A stretch of 64,000 nt of DNA from Saccharina japonica (lineage: Eukaryota; Sar; Phaeophyceae; Laminariales; Laminariaceae), in the NCBI GenBank assembly GCA_008828725.1, contig MEHQ01001158.1:137386-201385 (forward strand), in the 5' to 3' direction. The position numbers and the translations under genes were made by a program. This document shows positions 49,515 to 61,059 of this stretch, piece after piece (the first letter of the stretch is position 1; each line of letters starts with the position of its first letter). Below the pieces are notes generated by a model. It was not told where the DNA came from and searched no databases. It saw only the letters and a program-made list of their open reading frames with translations.

Positions 49515-50488
49515 GTCATGTACTATGTGTATGTACGCAGAAGCCTAAAACGGCGCTGTCATGAGGGTGTCACGGTCGTATATGCGTCGGTACGACCCGT
49601 GTAATCACATTATAATGTGTACGGTGTACGAGATGTACGGATGCTGTGCGTGGACTTAAGGGCTGTCGGCGAATGTTCGTAGCGTAAAAGTGCCCTTTAG
49701 CTTCGTACCGGTACAATGCAGCAGTACAAACATGCCACGTACGTAAATTGTTCTTCACAGCAGCAGCAGCTCTACCACGAGCAGGCCGGGTTATTTGTAC
49801 TTTGGCTTTTACAGTAGGTGTCCCACCTTGGAACCGCTTTGTATCGAGTTGATATACGGCAGTAGTACCAGGTAAAAATAATATCTGGTACGTAGTAGCT
49901 TGTTGGTTTCTTAGACTATTAATAGAGCTGGTACAGCTAGGAGTCGACTATCAAGAGGTACCTGGTATCATATGCCAGGTGAAAATATGAACTTGTAATA
50001 CGAATTGTAATATTAATATTAATGGTACGTAGCTGTTCCCTCGTTTTATTGCGGGGGATATTCCCAGAAAGTTATACTCGTACCTCTACCAAGTGGAGGA
50101 CTCTACTGTTTGGTGGGTAACGAGTAATTTATATACAAACCTAAACCTGTATTCACACGTGAGGTCTGATGACTTGATGACTTGAGGCAGCTAGATGTAT
50201 TACCGTGTAGAATTCGAATACACTCGGGCCCACAGAAATTAATGGCCGTCATCGATGATCGCCATGGCAAACAAACACCGAACCGGCTATCCTACGTAGT
50301 CTTTAGCTTTCGGAATATCGAAACTTCGAACTTAACGGCTCAGCCCCCCCCCGCCCCATCCTCCTCGTGATTGTACCGCAGATACTATCCTCAACAGGGT
50401 TTCCAGATCTTGCTGAGGCGTCGCACCGACACGTGACGGCGGCTCTGATCGTAAATTGCAATCTGCCGCCATAAAACCAAACAACAGC

Positions 50489-51548
50489 ATGGCGGCCGCT
50501 CATGGAATCGCGACCCCGGTCTACTACGCGAATATGTTCCTGTTCGCAGCGACGATCGGTTTCGGTACCGCCTTCATCGTGTCTTCGGTGTCGGCTAACT
50601 TTTTCAAGTGGGAGCTGACCAATTGCGTGACTAAGGGAGTGGCCGAGGGGACCGGGCGGATCGTGGTGTTTTCTATTGATATGGAGGCGGATATCGGGTG
50701 GCGGGACTTTACGGTGACGTATCTGGACCAGGGGGCGCAGGATTTCGGGTGCTTCGGGACCATTGAGCAGGGCGAGAAGTACTCCATCGGCGACTACCAG
50801 GTGCGGCGCAGTAAAAATGTAAAAATCAATTGGTGATTGGCGGTTACCATTGTTATAAGTGGTGCAATAGAGCTTGCGTGGTGATTGGTGCGGCGCAGTT
50901 GAGCTCGCTTGGTGATTAGCGGTTTACTAGGTGCGGCGCATTAGAGCTCGCTTGGTGATTGGCGGGTTACTAGGTGCGGCGCATTAGAGCTCGCTTGGTG
51001 ATTGCCGGTTTGCCGGTGAGTGGCTGGTGGTTCGTGGGTGGCCGAGGCAGTGTGTGGTGTGTGGCGTCTGGTGCAGTGGCAGACTTTCGGTTCGATTTCT
51101 AAATATGTAATGATTTACCCCAGATACGTTTTCACATGTACCGCCGGTGGTGCTGTTCGCACCTGACACCGCTCAGCGTGATGTGGTATCGGATATCGTT
51201 ATCGGGTATCGAGTATCGTTTTCGGGTATCGTCTTCGATGTAAGGGGGGCGACGAGGATAAGGGCGACAGACACATTGTGGACGTCGAATGATACGTGCT
51301 CATTACAGCGGAGGGGTATAAATAGTGTCGAAACGGCCAGTTCTCCTGCAGTAGCAGCCGCCCTCCATTATCTCTGTGTAAAGCCCCTGTAGAAGCATTG
51401 TGTAGGGAGGCAAAACGGGAGTCCTGGTATCGATGGCTATTAATAGTCAGCTCTACGCGAGACTGAGCCGCAGCGCTTTGCCTCGTAGCCTCATCATGGA
51501 ATTCCTGCCAACCTGTTACTCCCTTCAGCCTCTCTACAATGCCACCGT

Positions 51549-51582
<34 letters not shown>

Positions 51583-54500
51583 CCCCGTTCACTGTATAAC
51601 CCCTCTCTCCCTATACCCCCCGCCCCCTTCCCCCCCATACACAACTCCCTCCCTTTCTCACCAACTCCCTCCCTCCCCCTATCTCCCCCCCGCGTCCCTT
51701 CCCCTCCTCCCTCTCTTGTGGTGATTATGATGGACGGTTCGCAGGACAACAGCGGCAACGCAGCTGCCTTTGGCATGGTGTTGTCATGGGGTGTCGGCGT
51801 AGTGGTTGCGATGTATACGCTCCTTACGATGTTCCTGACGATGAAGGGTCGGACAACATGCACCTCCCTCGTGGTGCTGTCGAAGCTGTGTGCTTTGTTT
51901 GCCTACGGCGTCATCATTGCTACCACGGTGAGAGGCAGAGGTTATGGTATGGTATGGGCCCACGAACAATAAACAAGCCAGTAAGAAACTGAGGCTCTCT
52001 TTTGTTGTATGCTATAGTGTGGTATTGTATGGTATGATATGATATGGTATGGTATGTTATGGTACGGTAGGTTATGGTATGGGCCCACAAACAAGAAACA
52101 AACCAGTAAGAAACTGAGAGTCGCTTTTTTCGTGATTGTGGCGATGGTGATGATGATGATGCTGATGATGATGCTGACGACGATGATGATGATGTGGTCA
52201 GGTATTCTGGTGGATGGTGGAAGGCAAGTTCGGCAACCGCCAGGAAGCCTTAGTCCCTCGCCTGTACGAGCTGGCTCTCGATGCCGCGGAGACCTGTAAC
52301 GAGGGGACGAACGACTTCAACCCCTGCGCTGACGCCACTTGGAACATGGAAACCCCGGGATGGGCTCTGGCGTTGGGCATCACGGCGGTGAGTCCTGTCC
52401 TTTGTCCTGCTCTATCCTGTCATGTGTGTTGCACAGTACTGTACCATGTGTGTGCTACGGGTGGTGGTGCCATGTCCTGTCCTGTCCTGTCCTGTCCTGT
52501 CCTGTCCTGTCCTGTCCTGTCCTGTCCTGTCCTGTCCTGTCCTGTCCTGTCCTGTCCTGTCCTGTCCTGTCCTGTCCTGTCCTGTCCTGCCCTGCCCCGC
52601 CCCGCCGCGTGTGCTGTACGGATGGTATTGTCCTATCCTATCCTGTTCTGCCATCATCGATTTTGGATTTCAGTATCGATACCAACACCTATATCGGGTA
52701 TCAATATCAATACCGATATCGCACCCTTGCTGTCACACCCTCTCCTTTTGCCTCGCAGATGTTTGCGTACCCCATGGCTACCGCAATGCCACGCGTGACA
52801 CGTCGACATCAAATCCGATACCTTACATGTATCAATATCGATACCAACACCGGTGCCGGACATCTATCTCAAACTCGATATCGATATCGCTCCCTTGCTG
52901 CCAGTCACCCTTACTCCCCCCTCTCCCTTGCTTCGCAGATGTTCGCGTACCCCGTGGCTTCCGTGATGCTCTGGTGGTCAGCGCCGCGCATCGACGCCCT
53001 TAACAGCGGCGACGATGACCTCGAGATGGAAATGGAGCAGGCGAACAAGCCAGTTGTTGGGGGGGATTTCGTGGGGGAGAAAGTGAGCGAGACTGACGCC
53101 GACCGGACTCCAGGGGTGGGTAGACGACACGAGTGGAGTTCGTGAATGCATGGGAGGCTTTTTCTTTTCTTTGTTTTTTCTCTGGGATGGGGTGGGGTGG
53201 GGTGATGGATTTGTTGTCGGAGGCTGTAATGGATTTTTTGTTTGTTTGTTTTCTGGCGTAGGGGAGGGGACTCGTGGGGGGAAGAGTGAGTGAGATTGAC
53301 GCCGACCGGACTCCAGAGGTGCGCGGACGAGACATGTGGAATTCATGGAGGCATGGTAGAGGCTTTTTTGCTTTGTTTTGTCCTCTGGGATGTGGTGTGT
53401 TGATGTGTTCATAGTGGAACAGGGGTGGGTAGGTGGGACGTGCGGAGGGCGTGAGGGCGTGGGAGGCTTGTTTTTCTATTGGGTGTGGTATATATGTTGG
53501 TTGACTCCGGGGGTGGGTAGACGAGGCATGTAGAGTTCGTGGAGGCATGGGGGGCTCTTTTGTGTTGATGTTATCTGGATGATGGTGTGTTGATGCATCC
53601 ATAGTACGTAGACAGGGGGAGACGTCCGGAGTTGGTGAGGGCATGGGAGGCTTTTTTTTCTTTGGGGTGTGGTTTGTTGATGGACTCCGGGGGTGGGTAG
53701 ACGAAACGTACGGGGTTCGTGGGGACACAGGAAGATTTTTTATATGTATATATATGTATGGGGTGGTGTGTTGATGGAGATGTAGACGAGGCGTGCGGAG
53801 TTTGTGGAAGCATGACAGGCTTTTTATTTTCTTTGGGGTTTTTGTTGTGTTGACAATTGTTGTATTCTGTATCCCTAACTACCTCTTACGGTCTTGCGTT
53901 TTTTCTCTCCGCGTTTTGCGTATATACGACTGCTTGTTTTTTGCCTACACGACTGCTCCGCGTTTTTGCTGTTCCGTGTTTTCCTTGCTCCGTCTTTTCC
54001 TTGCTCCGTGATTTGCTGCTCCGTCTTTTCTTTTTTCTTTTTTTTTTTTTTTTCTTTTTTTTTTTCCTTTTTTTTTTTTTTTGTCTTGTCCACGTTCTTT
54101 TTGGTTGCCCTCTTTCTTGCGTCCTCCTCTCGACTGACTCTCTTCTCTGTCTCTCGACTGACTCTCTCTGTTGAGCAGGCGGTGCAACCGGAGGAGAAGG
54201 CAAGGGCCAAGGACCGCCGCAGCGCTAAGACCGGTGTCCGTGCGGGTGGCCGCGCTCCGAGCAACACGGTACAGGGGGATACCGATGTCAGCGCGGACCC
54301 GATGACCTATGCGTTGCAGCAGGTGAGCTGACGAATTAAGATGAGGTTCTGTGGTTCTGCTAGAGGGAGGAAGGGATGCTTGGGGGGGGGGGGGGAATTT
54401 CGTTTTTAGGCGGGGGCTGGGGAACCGAAAAGCAATCGTCCATCGGTCCCTCAAAACGCGGGGANTCCTGTCCTGTCCTGTCCTGTCCTGTCCTGTCCTG

Positions 54501-57500
54501 TCCTGTCCTGTCCTGTCCTGTCCTGTCCTGTCCTGTCCTGTCCTGTCCTGTCCTGTCCTGCCCTGCCCTGCCCCGCCCCGCCCCGCCGCGTGTGCTGTAC
54601 GGATGGTATTGTCCTATCCTATCCTGTTCTGCCATCATCGATTTTGGATTTCAGTATCGATACCAACACCTATATCGGGTATCAATATCAATACCGATAT
54701 CGCACCCTTGCTGTCACACCCTCTCCTTTTGCCTCGCAGATGTTTGCGTACCCCATGGCTACCGCAATGCCACGCGTGACACGTCGACATCAAATCCGAT
54801 ACCTTACATGTATCAATATCGATACCAACACCGGTGCCGGACATCTATCTCAAACTCGATATCGATATCGCTCCCTTGCTGCCAGTCACCCTTACTCCCC
54901 CCTCTCCTTTGCTTCGCAGATGTTCGCGTACCCCGTGGCTTCCGTGATGCTCTGGTGGTCAGCGCCGCGCATCGACGCCCTTAACAGCGGCGACGATGAC
55001 CTCGAGATGGAAATGGAGCAGGCGAACAAGCCAGTTGTTGGGGGGGATTTCGTGGGGGAGAAAGTGAGCGAGACTGACGCCGACCGGACTCCAGGGGTGG
55101 GTAGACGACACGAGTGGAGTTCGTGAATGCATGGGAGGCTTTTTCTTTCTTTGTTTTTTCTCTGGGATGGGGTGGGGTGGGGTGATGGATTTGTTGTCGG
55201 AGGCTGTATGGGATTTTTTGTTTGTTTGTTTTCTGGCGTAGGGGAGGGGACTCGTGGGGGGAAGAGTGAGTGAGATTGACGCCGACCGGACTCCAGAAGT
55301 GCGCGGACGAGACATGTGGAATTCATGGAGGCATGGTACGGACAGATGGAGGTACTGGATAGAGAGACCGGCACGGTTTTTAATGTGAAGACAACAACAA
55401 CAATGGTAGAGGCTTTTTTGCTTTGTTTTGTCCTCTGGGATGTGGTGTGTTGATGTGTTTATAGTGGTACAGGGGTGGGTAGGTGGGACGTGCGGAGGGC
55501 GTGAGGGCGTGGGAGGCTTGTTTTTCTATTGGGTGTGGTATGTATGTTGGTTGACTCCGGGGGTGGGTATACGAGGCATGTAGAGTTCGTGGAGGCATGG
55601 TGGGCTCTTTTGTGTTGATGTTATCTGGATGATGGTGTGTTGATGCATCCATAGTACGTAGACAGGGGGAGACGTCCGGAGTTGGTGAGGGCATGGGAGG
55701 CTTTTTTTTCTTTGGGGTGTGGTTTGTTGATGGACTCCGGGGGTGGGTAGACGAAACGTACGGGGTTCGTGGGGACACAGGAAGATTTTTTATATGTATA
55801 TATATGTATGGGGTGGTGTGTTGATGGAGATGTAGACGAGGCGTGCGGAGTTTGTGGAAGCATGACAGGCTTTTTATTTTCTTTGGGGTTTTTGATGTGT
55901 TGACAATTGTTGTATTCTGTATCCCTAACTACCTCTTACGGTCTTGCGTTTTTTCTCTCCGCGTTTTGCGTATATACGACTGCTTGTTTTTTGCCTACAC
56001 GACTGCTCCGCGTTTTTGCTGTTCCGTGTTTTCCTTGCTCCGTCTTTTCCTTGCTCCGTGATTTGCTGCTCCGTCTTTTCCTTGCTCCGCATTTTTTGCT
56101 GCTCCACGTTTGACGCCCTCGCGTTTTTTTTTGTCTTGTCCACGTTCTTTTTGGTTGCCCTCTTTCTTGCGTCCTCCTCTCGACTGACTCTCTTCTCTGT
56201 CTCTCGACTGACTCTCTCTGTTGAGCAGGCGGTGCAACCGGAGGAGAAGGCAAGGGCCAAGGACCGCCGCAGCGCTAAGACCGGTGTCCGTGCGGGTGGC
56301 CGCGCTCCGAGCAACACGGTACAGGGGGATACCGATGTCAGCGCGGACCCGATGACCTATGCGTTGCAGCAGGTGAGCTGACGAATTAAGATGAGGTTCT
56401 GTGGTTCTGCTATTTAATAGAGGGAGGAAGGGATGCTTGGGGGGGGGGGGGGGTACTCATGTCATGCATGGTCGTAGTGCGTATGGCCATGGGCCCTCGC
56501 ATCCCTATACATAATGCCGGGACGGAGCATGTCGGGTTTTCACCGACCAGGCAGACATTGCTAGCACCAAGCGCGAAGCGCCGTGAGGTGTTCGGCGAGT
56601 CGCATGAAGGGTGGGGTGTACTCATTAGCCGCATGTCATGCATGGCCGTAGTCGTATGGCCATAGACCCTCGCATCCCTCGCGCAGCGCGGAGACTAAAT
56701 TGACTAGTTCTATGCATAAGTCCTGCAACCACCGAGACAAATGAGGTGGTCCTGGGTTCCAACGCACGTCAAACGAACCGACACATGTATCATGATGAGT
56801 CGCGCCTCATAGAGACGTTACTATAGCAACTGTGATAAAGAACACAGTACACGCCATCGCTGGTACAATGCAAGAAAGGTGTCCCAGAGTGGTCTGTTGT
56901 GAGATCCAGAATAGACGACCGGCCGGTAGTTGCCCGATCGGGGTGGGGAGTTGTTTGGGAGATACCGATGTGAGCCGAGGACGTAGACGTATATTACGGA
57001 TTTGCAGTAGGTAGGTGAATGCTGCTGTGGTTTCTGCCTGGAGGAGGGAGGGATGTTTGGGGGCTGGGGAGCGGGGGGGGGGGGGGAGAGGTGACGTACG
57101 CTTGCGGCAGGTGGGACAAATTTTGCCGCTGCCGCTGCTGTTGGTGGTTTCCAGCTTGGAGGAAGGGAGAGAGGGGGGGGTGGGGTACTTCATTTCTATG
57201 CATGCCGTAGTCGCTATGACCATAACAGGGGGGGGGGTGTACTTCATTTTCATGCATGGCCGTAGTGGGTGGGACTGAGTGGAGGCTGAACATTATCAAT
57301 AAACCTCGCTTGTATTATTTGCCTGTGTGCTCCTTTTTTTCAGGGTGGAGACGAGGAGTTGGCTTCGCAGGACGACGAGGATGAGGTGGTGTACCAAAAC
57401 CACCAGGTTCACCACAACGTTATCAACCACAGCAATTCGAACCGGCAGACGGCGGACGAGCAAGTGGGGAGGTGAGGAGACAGAACTCGATCTAGATCGT

Positions 57501-59345
57501 GCATTAATAGAAAATGTGCCAGGATGCTTTCCTTTCTTTTCTTTTGTTATTTCCCTTTCGGTTTCTTGTTTTTTTTCCGACTCTTGTTCGCACTTACCCG
57601 TTGCTTTGTTCGGGGGTGCACGTATATACCATGGTGAATGTATCCCTGGTGTTGCTTGGTTGCAGGTGGTACGATATAACACAGATCGTTAGCACCGTTC
57701 CCTTGCTTTACTGGTAACTCGGTAAAACTATTTTTTTGTATTTTTTTTAGTTAATTTTCGCGGTTTTTTGTTTCGCCTGTTTTGTCACCGCGGGCTAGAG
57801 AGTTCAGGGAAATGAGCATATTAATAACGTGATAACATCGTCATCATCATGGCAGAAGGAGACAAAACGGACGGACTTAACGAGAGTATGTTGATAGTTG
57901 GACATATCAGACAGATGACGACCTAGGTCATCTACAGATCCTTATGTGAGGAGGCAACAAGAACGGACTCTACGAGTGTACTGGTAGCTGCACACATGGA
58001 GCAGAGCACGAGATGCCGTAGCTCATCTATATCCTACCACTTTGTCCCGAAATATAAGCACATTTTGTGCAATACTATTCAATAAAAATGGTGCTTATAA
58101 TTCGGGACATAGTTTTTTATTACTAGAAGTATTAAACGAACGGACTCTGTGAGAGTATTGATATAGGCCATCTACATCGTTTGGGGGGGGACACCACAAA
58201 CGGACTTAAGGACTGTACTGGTGCAATTGGACACATGGGGCAGATTACTTTACACCTGGTGCTGCTGCAGGTCATATACCTCAGTGTTAAATAGGTCCCT
58301 TGTTGGTATTTGAGGAGACAGAACGAACGGAGTCTGCGAAGAGTATGTAGATAGTAGTAACCAGTTTACATAACGGGTAGATCAGTATCCTAATCATCTT
58401 AGGATATGACAAATCCATGATCTAGATCATCTAGGATATGACAGATATTATCTAGATCATCTAGGATATGGGAGACCATGATCTAGATAATCTAGGATAT
58501 GACAGGTCGTGATCTATATCATCTAGGATATGACAGATCGTGATCCTATATCATCTAGGATATGACAGATCATGATCCTATATCATCTAGGATATGACAG
58601 ATCATGATCTAGACCATCTAGGATATGACAGATCGTGATCTAGATCATCTAGGATATGGCAGAATGTGATCTAGATCATCTAGGATATGACAGATAATGA
58701 TCTAGATCATTTAGGATATGACAGATCATTTACAGTAGATCCTATACGACGAGACGAAACGAGCGTGCTCTACTCTATACCGGTATGTACGAGTGCTGAA
58801 AGACAGTACTGATAGGCCGTACTGATAATTTTATACATACGACAGATCATGATCTAGAAGTAGATCATCTATAAATAGATAGATCAGTTACCCCTCTGGT
58901 GAGATGTTGTGCAAGAGCTGTGTCGTACATACCGTGCAACCCGTATATATATAGATCAGGGATACATCTGCTCCGAATGATCTAGATATTGAAACGGGGG
59001 ATCTGGTCTTGTCTACCGTGTGCAACCATCCCAGGTGATACAGCTCGTATATATCAAGCCTCTATATCTGCTCCGAACGACACAGATTATGAAACGGGGA
59101 CCTGACATGTCGGACTTGTATTTGCGTGCACCCCCCCCCCCCCCCCCAGGCGCCAGCAACAGTACAACAGGGGCTACAGCCGCGGGACGAGCGGAGGCGA
59201 CACCGGGGAGGAACAATCGTACGATGAACGCTCCGAGGCAGACTTCTCAGAGACAGCGTCGTCGGCACAGTACTACGCAAACAACCAGGGGCGATCGTTC
59301 ATGTCCGCGAGCAGTCAAGCGGAAAGCTTCGACGAGTACCGTTAA
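50489..59345 (+). CDS. four-transmembrane (claudin/tetraspan-like) membrane protein, seven exons
   Basis: Exons: 50489-50800, 51745-51927, 52202-52387, 52939-53115, 54179-54322, 57344-57471 and 59150-59345. All junctions are GT-AG and in phase: 1,326 nt, 441 aa. Exons 4 and 5 also occur at 54920-55096 and 56229-56372. Membrane segments: about residues 12-36 (FLFAATIGFGTAFIVSSV), 110-135 (GMVLSWGVGVVVAMYTLL), 145-168 (VVLSKLCALFAYGVII) and 216-240 (GWALALGITAMFAYPVASV). The first extracellular loop has two cysteines (TNCV, FGCFG). The C-terminal 190 residues are hydrophilic, acidic and Gln/Asn/Ser-rich, ending in FDEYR. The layout resembles claudin/tetraspan proteins, but no family motif such as CCG was found, so function is unassigned. 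It is likely a plasma- or organelle-membrane protein. Confidence 0.75.
50792..51015 (+). repeat. intron 1 minisatellite seeded by exon 1 donor
   Basis: The exon 1/intron boundary TACCAG|GTGCGGCGCA recurs as TACTAGGTGCGGCGCA at about 50,928 and 50,970, with a partial copy near 50,892. The recurrences sit inside units of about 42-62 bases containing GAGCTCGCTTGGTGATT. Confidence 0.7.
51928..52120 (+). repeat. intron 2 duplicated segment
   Basis: ATGGGCCCACGAACAA with CCAGTAAGAAACTGAG recurs at about 52,079-52,125. GGTATGATATGGTAT simple sequence lies between the two copies. Confidence 0.65.
52474..52588 (+). repeat. (TCCTG)n microsatellite
   Basis: About 22 uninterrupted TCCTG units in intron 3. 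The right-hand contig at 54,466 begins inside the same array. Confidence 0.9.
52660..52960 (+). repeat. 180-bp tandem duplication of intron end plus exon start
   Basis: The exon 4 acceptor and first codons (CGCAG|ATGTTCGCGTACCCCGTG at 52939) have a second copy exactly 180 bases upstream (CGCAG|ATGTTTGCGTACCCCATG at 52759). Each is preceded by similar ATCGATACCAACACC sequence. The upstream copy stays open into exon 4, but only the downstream acceptor gives a continuous fourth membrane segment. Confidence 0.7.
53060..53820 (+). repeat. intron 4 minisatellite carrying the exon 4 donor
   Basis: The exon 4 end GACTCCAGGG|GTGGGTAGACGA recurs as GACTCCAGAGGTGCGCGGACGA (53,310) and GACTCCGGGGGTGGGTAGACGA (53,505 and 53,687). 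Weaker units lie between, each followed by GAGTTCGTGGAGGCATGG-like sequence. The period is roughly 90-105 bases. Confidence 0.7.
54466..56450 (+). repeat. large direct repeat of 52,477-54,380 (contig overlap candidate)
   Basis: The segment from the TCCTG array to the poly-G run after exon 5 is repeated. The offset is 1,981, rising to 2,050 after a 65-bp insertion near 55,338-55,400. A poly-T stretch (54,030-54,083) in the first copy is replaced by ordinary sequence in the second. A lone N at 54465 marks the junction. Bases 54,392-54,464 before the N have no partner. Confidence 0.75.
56455..56690 (+). repeat. dispersed repeat R1, copy 2 (tetraspan intron 5)
   Basis: Contains the whole R1 core and two copies of CATGCATGGCCGTAGT-type flanks. 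Partial flanks recur at 57,190-57,270. Confidence 0.7.
58037..58119. mobile_element. Stowaway-like MITE in tetraspan intron 6
   Basis: Left end CCACTTTGTCCCGAAATA after TA; right arm TGCTTATAATTCGGGACA. The right end is slightly decayed. Confidence 0.55.
58380..58735 (+). repeat. 31-bp minisatellite in tetraspan intron 6
   Basis: About eleven copies of a unit like ATCTAGGATATGACAGATC plus GTGATCTAGATC. Copies vary by single bases and 2-bp indels. Confidence 0.8.
58925..59105 (+). repeat. 90-bp direct duplication before exon 7
   Basis: CATCTGCTCCGAATGA...TGAAACGGGG at 58,966-59,000 recurs as TATCTGCTCCGAACGA...TGAAACGGGG at 59,065-59,100, with CCGTGCAACC/CCGTGTGCAACC upstream of each. Confidence 0.6.
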
Positions 59346-59715
59346 GGGGGAGGGCAGGAGGAGGAGGCGGTGTGTGTGGAGGGGGGCGGGAGCGGGGGGG
59401 GGCAGTACTTCGCCAACAACCAGGGGCGATAATTCATGTCCTCAAGAAGTCAAGCGGAAAGCTTCGACGAGTACCGTTATGGGGAGCGGGGTTAGGGATG
59501 TCGTTGAGGGCAGAGGGGGGGGGGGAGCAGTAACTGTGCAACCAACCAGGCGGCGATCGTTGATGTCGGCAAGCAGCCAAGCGGAAAGCTTAAGAATGCG
59601 GGATGTCGGTTGACGGGGGGGGGGGGGGGGGGGGCAGTACGGCGGCAGCAACAACCAGGGGCGATCGTTGATGTCGGCATGCGGAAAGCTTCGACGAGTT
59701 CCGTTACGGGAGGGC
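59346..59715 (+). repeat. degenerate tandem copies of the tetraspan terminal exon
   Basis: Three segments after the stop resemble the last 75 coding bases: at 59,399-59,482 (CGGAAAGCTTCGACGAGTAC retained), 59,527-59,600 and 59,634-59,708 (GGAAAGCTTCGACGAGTTCC). They are separated by G-rich spacers and carry stops or frame changes. Confidence 0.7.
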
Positions 59716-61055
59716 AGGGCGTTGGGGGGAGGGAGGACGGATGTCGTTGAGGGAGGGACTCGGGTGGGGTGCGTGTCAGTCACATTGGGTGTTGGCTTTC
59801 TGGGGACAGGGGTGAAGTGCCGGCTGCGGTTGAGGTGGAGGAGGGGCGTCATGGCGTTGCTTCTGCTGCTGGGTGTTGTTGCTGAGGGCATCTTGCAGGG
59901 CATCGGGCAGCTGTGAAGCGAAGCAGCTTAACTTGCGGAGGGGGCGTTTTGGGTTGTGCGCAGGCAGCAGTGTGCGAGGCGACGTGAGAAGGGGCCACTT
60001 TGCGAAGAAGAGAGAGCACTTGGAAAGTTTTTTTGTGAAACAGTTTGTGCATGCAGCGCACTTCTCGGGCGGGCGGGCGGGCAACTTGCGCGAAGCAGCT
60101 GTGAAGCAGTCATTGAGTCGTTTATTGCGAGTCGCTTTTGCTTGTAGTAACGCATTTTTTTTGTGACGCACTCGTTGAAGATTTTTTTTAGTGCAGGCAG
60201 CGCTTTTGAGGCATTTGGAGCGAGCAAAAAAGCGCGTGTGGGACATTTTGCAAATATTTTGTGGAACAAAAAAAAATCGCAAGTTTGCTCTGCGCTTGCG
60301 AATAGAACCAACTTGCAAAGAGCGCTTGTGAACCAGCTTGCGAAGCGTTTGTGAAGCCAGCAACTTAGGAAACGCTGCTAAACAAAGCAAAACCTCAGAA
60401 TTCCTTTTGCAAGCACCGACCGTCCTGGCGTGTCTCACACGGCGCGGCAGTGGCATCCGCGGACCAAAACCTTCGTCGAGCCGTGTAGAGAATATTCCAG
60501 GAATATTATTCCGTTTGTGATGGGGAGTAAGGGGATATTCCTTCCGTTTTTGATGAGGAATAGGGAGTTGTTCCGTCCTTTTGTCTTCCCTTTTGTGGTA
60601 GGGGGGTGGGGGGCGTTCCTTTTGTGGTAGGAATTGCGCAAAAGGATTGTCCGGGAATATAGGGCACAGTGCTTCCTTTTGTGATGGGAATTGGGCAAAG
60701 AGAGAGTGACTCGTTTTACCATACATATAGTAGTTCATGGCGATCTTGGTTGTCTGAGCGTGCCTAGGCGATAAGGTTCGGAGGGATCCGGGGGGGGGGG
60801 GGGGGGCAGGAATGTATGCCGGTGTTGGTTTATGTGTTCCTTTTGTAAGCGTGTAACTGTCTCGCTTTATGTGTCGTTTCGATGTGGTTCATCAGACTGA
60901 CTCTCCATGATAGTTTCGCCCACTTTTGTTTTTGAAAAACGAACGGACTGTGGCCCGCGCGCAGTCGGTCGGGTCAGCTTTAGCGTGGGAGACAATAATC
61001 CATTGTGATATGTGGGGTGCTTCCCCACTTCTCGGACAAACCCGTTTCCGTTTTC
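59716..61055. other. simple-sequence stretch downstream of the tetraspan gene
   Basis: Recurring words TTGCGAAG/GTGAAGC (59,910-60,360) and TTCCTTTTGTGRTRGG (60,540-60,690) give a 320-codon minus-strand open frame of repetitive Lys/Pro/His/Ser composition. No splice structure or family is seen. Confidence 0.4.
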
Positions 61056-61059
61056 CTTG

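Larger units (their letters stand above)
46040..50488. other. intergenic stretch upstream of the tetraspan gene
   Basis: No confident gene. It holds seven TACCWGGTA sites (47,706 to 49,965), two MITEs, a weak Stowaway copy and a hairpin-like segment near 48,920-49,000. Just upstream of the tetraspan ATG, at about 50,429, is a CACGTGACG word, which contains a G-box core. Confidence 0.4.

Noticed and set aside
59776-60738. 320-codon minus-strand open frame
   Set aside because: It is built from repeated words in simple sequence, with no domain, no splice context and no start context.
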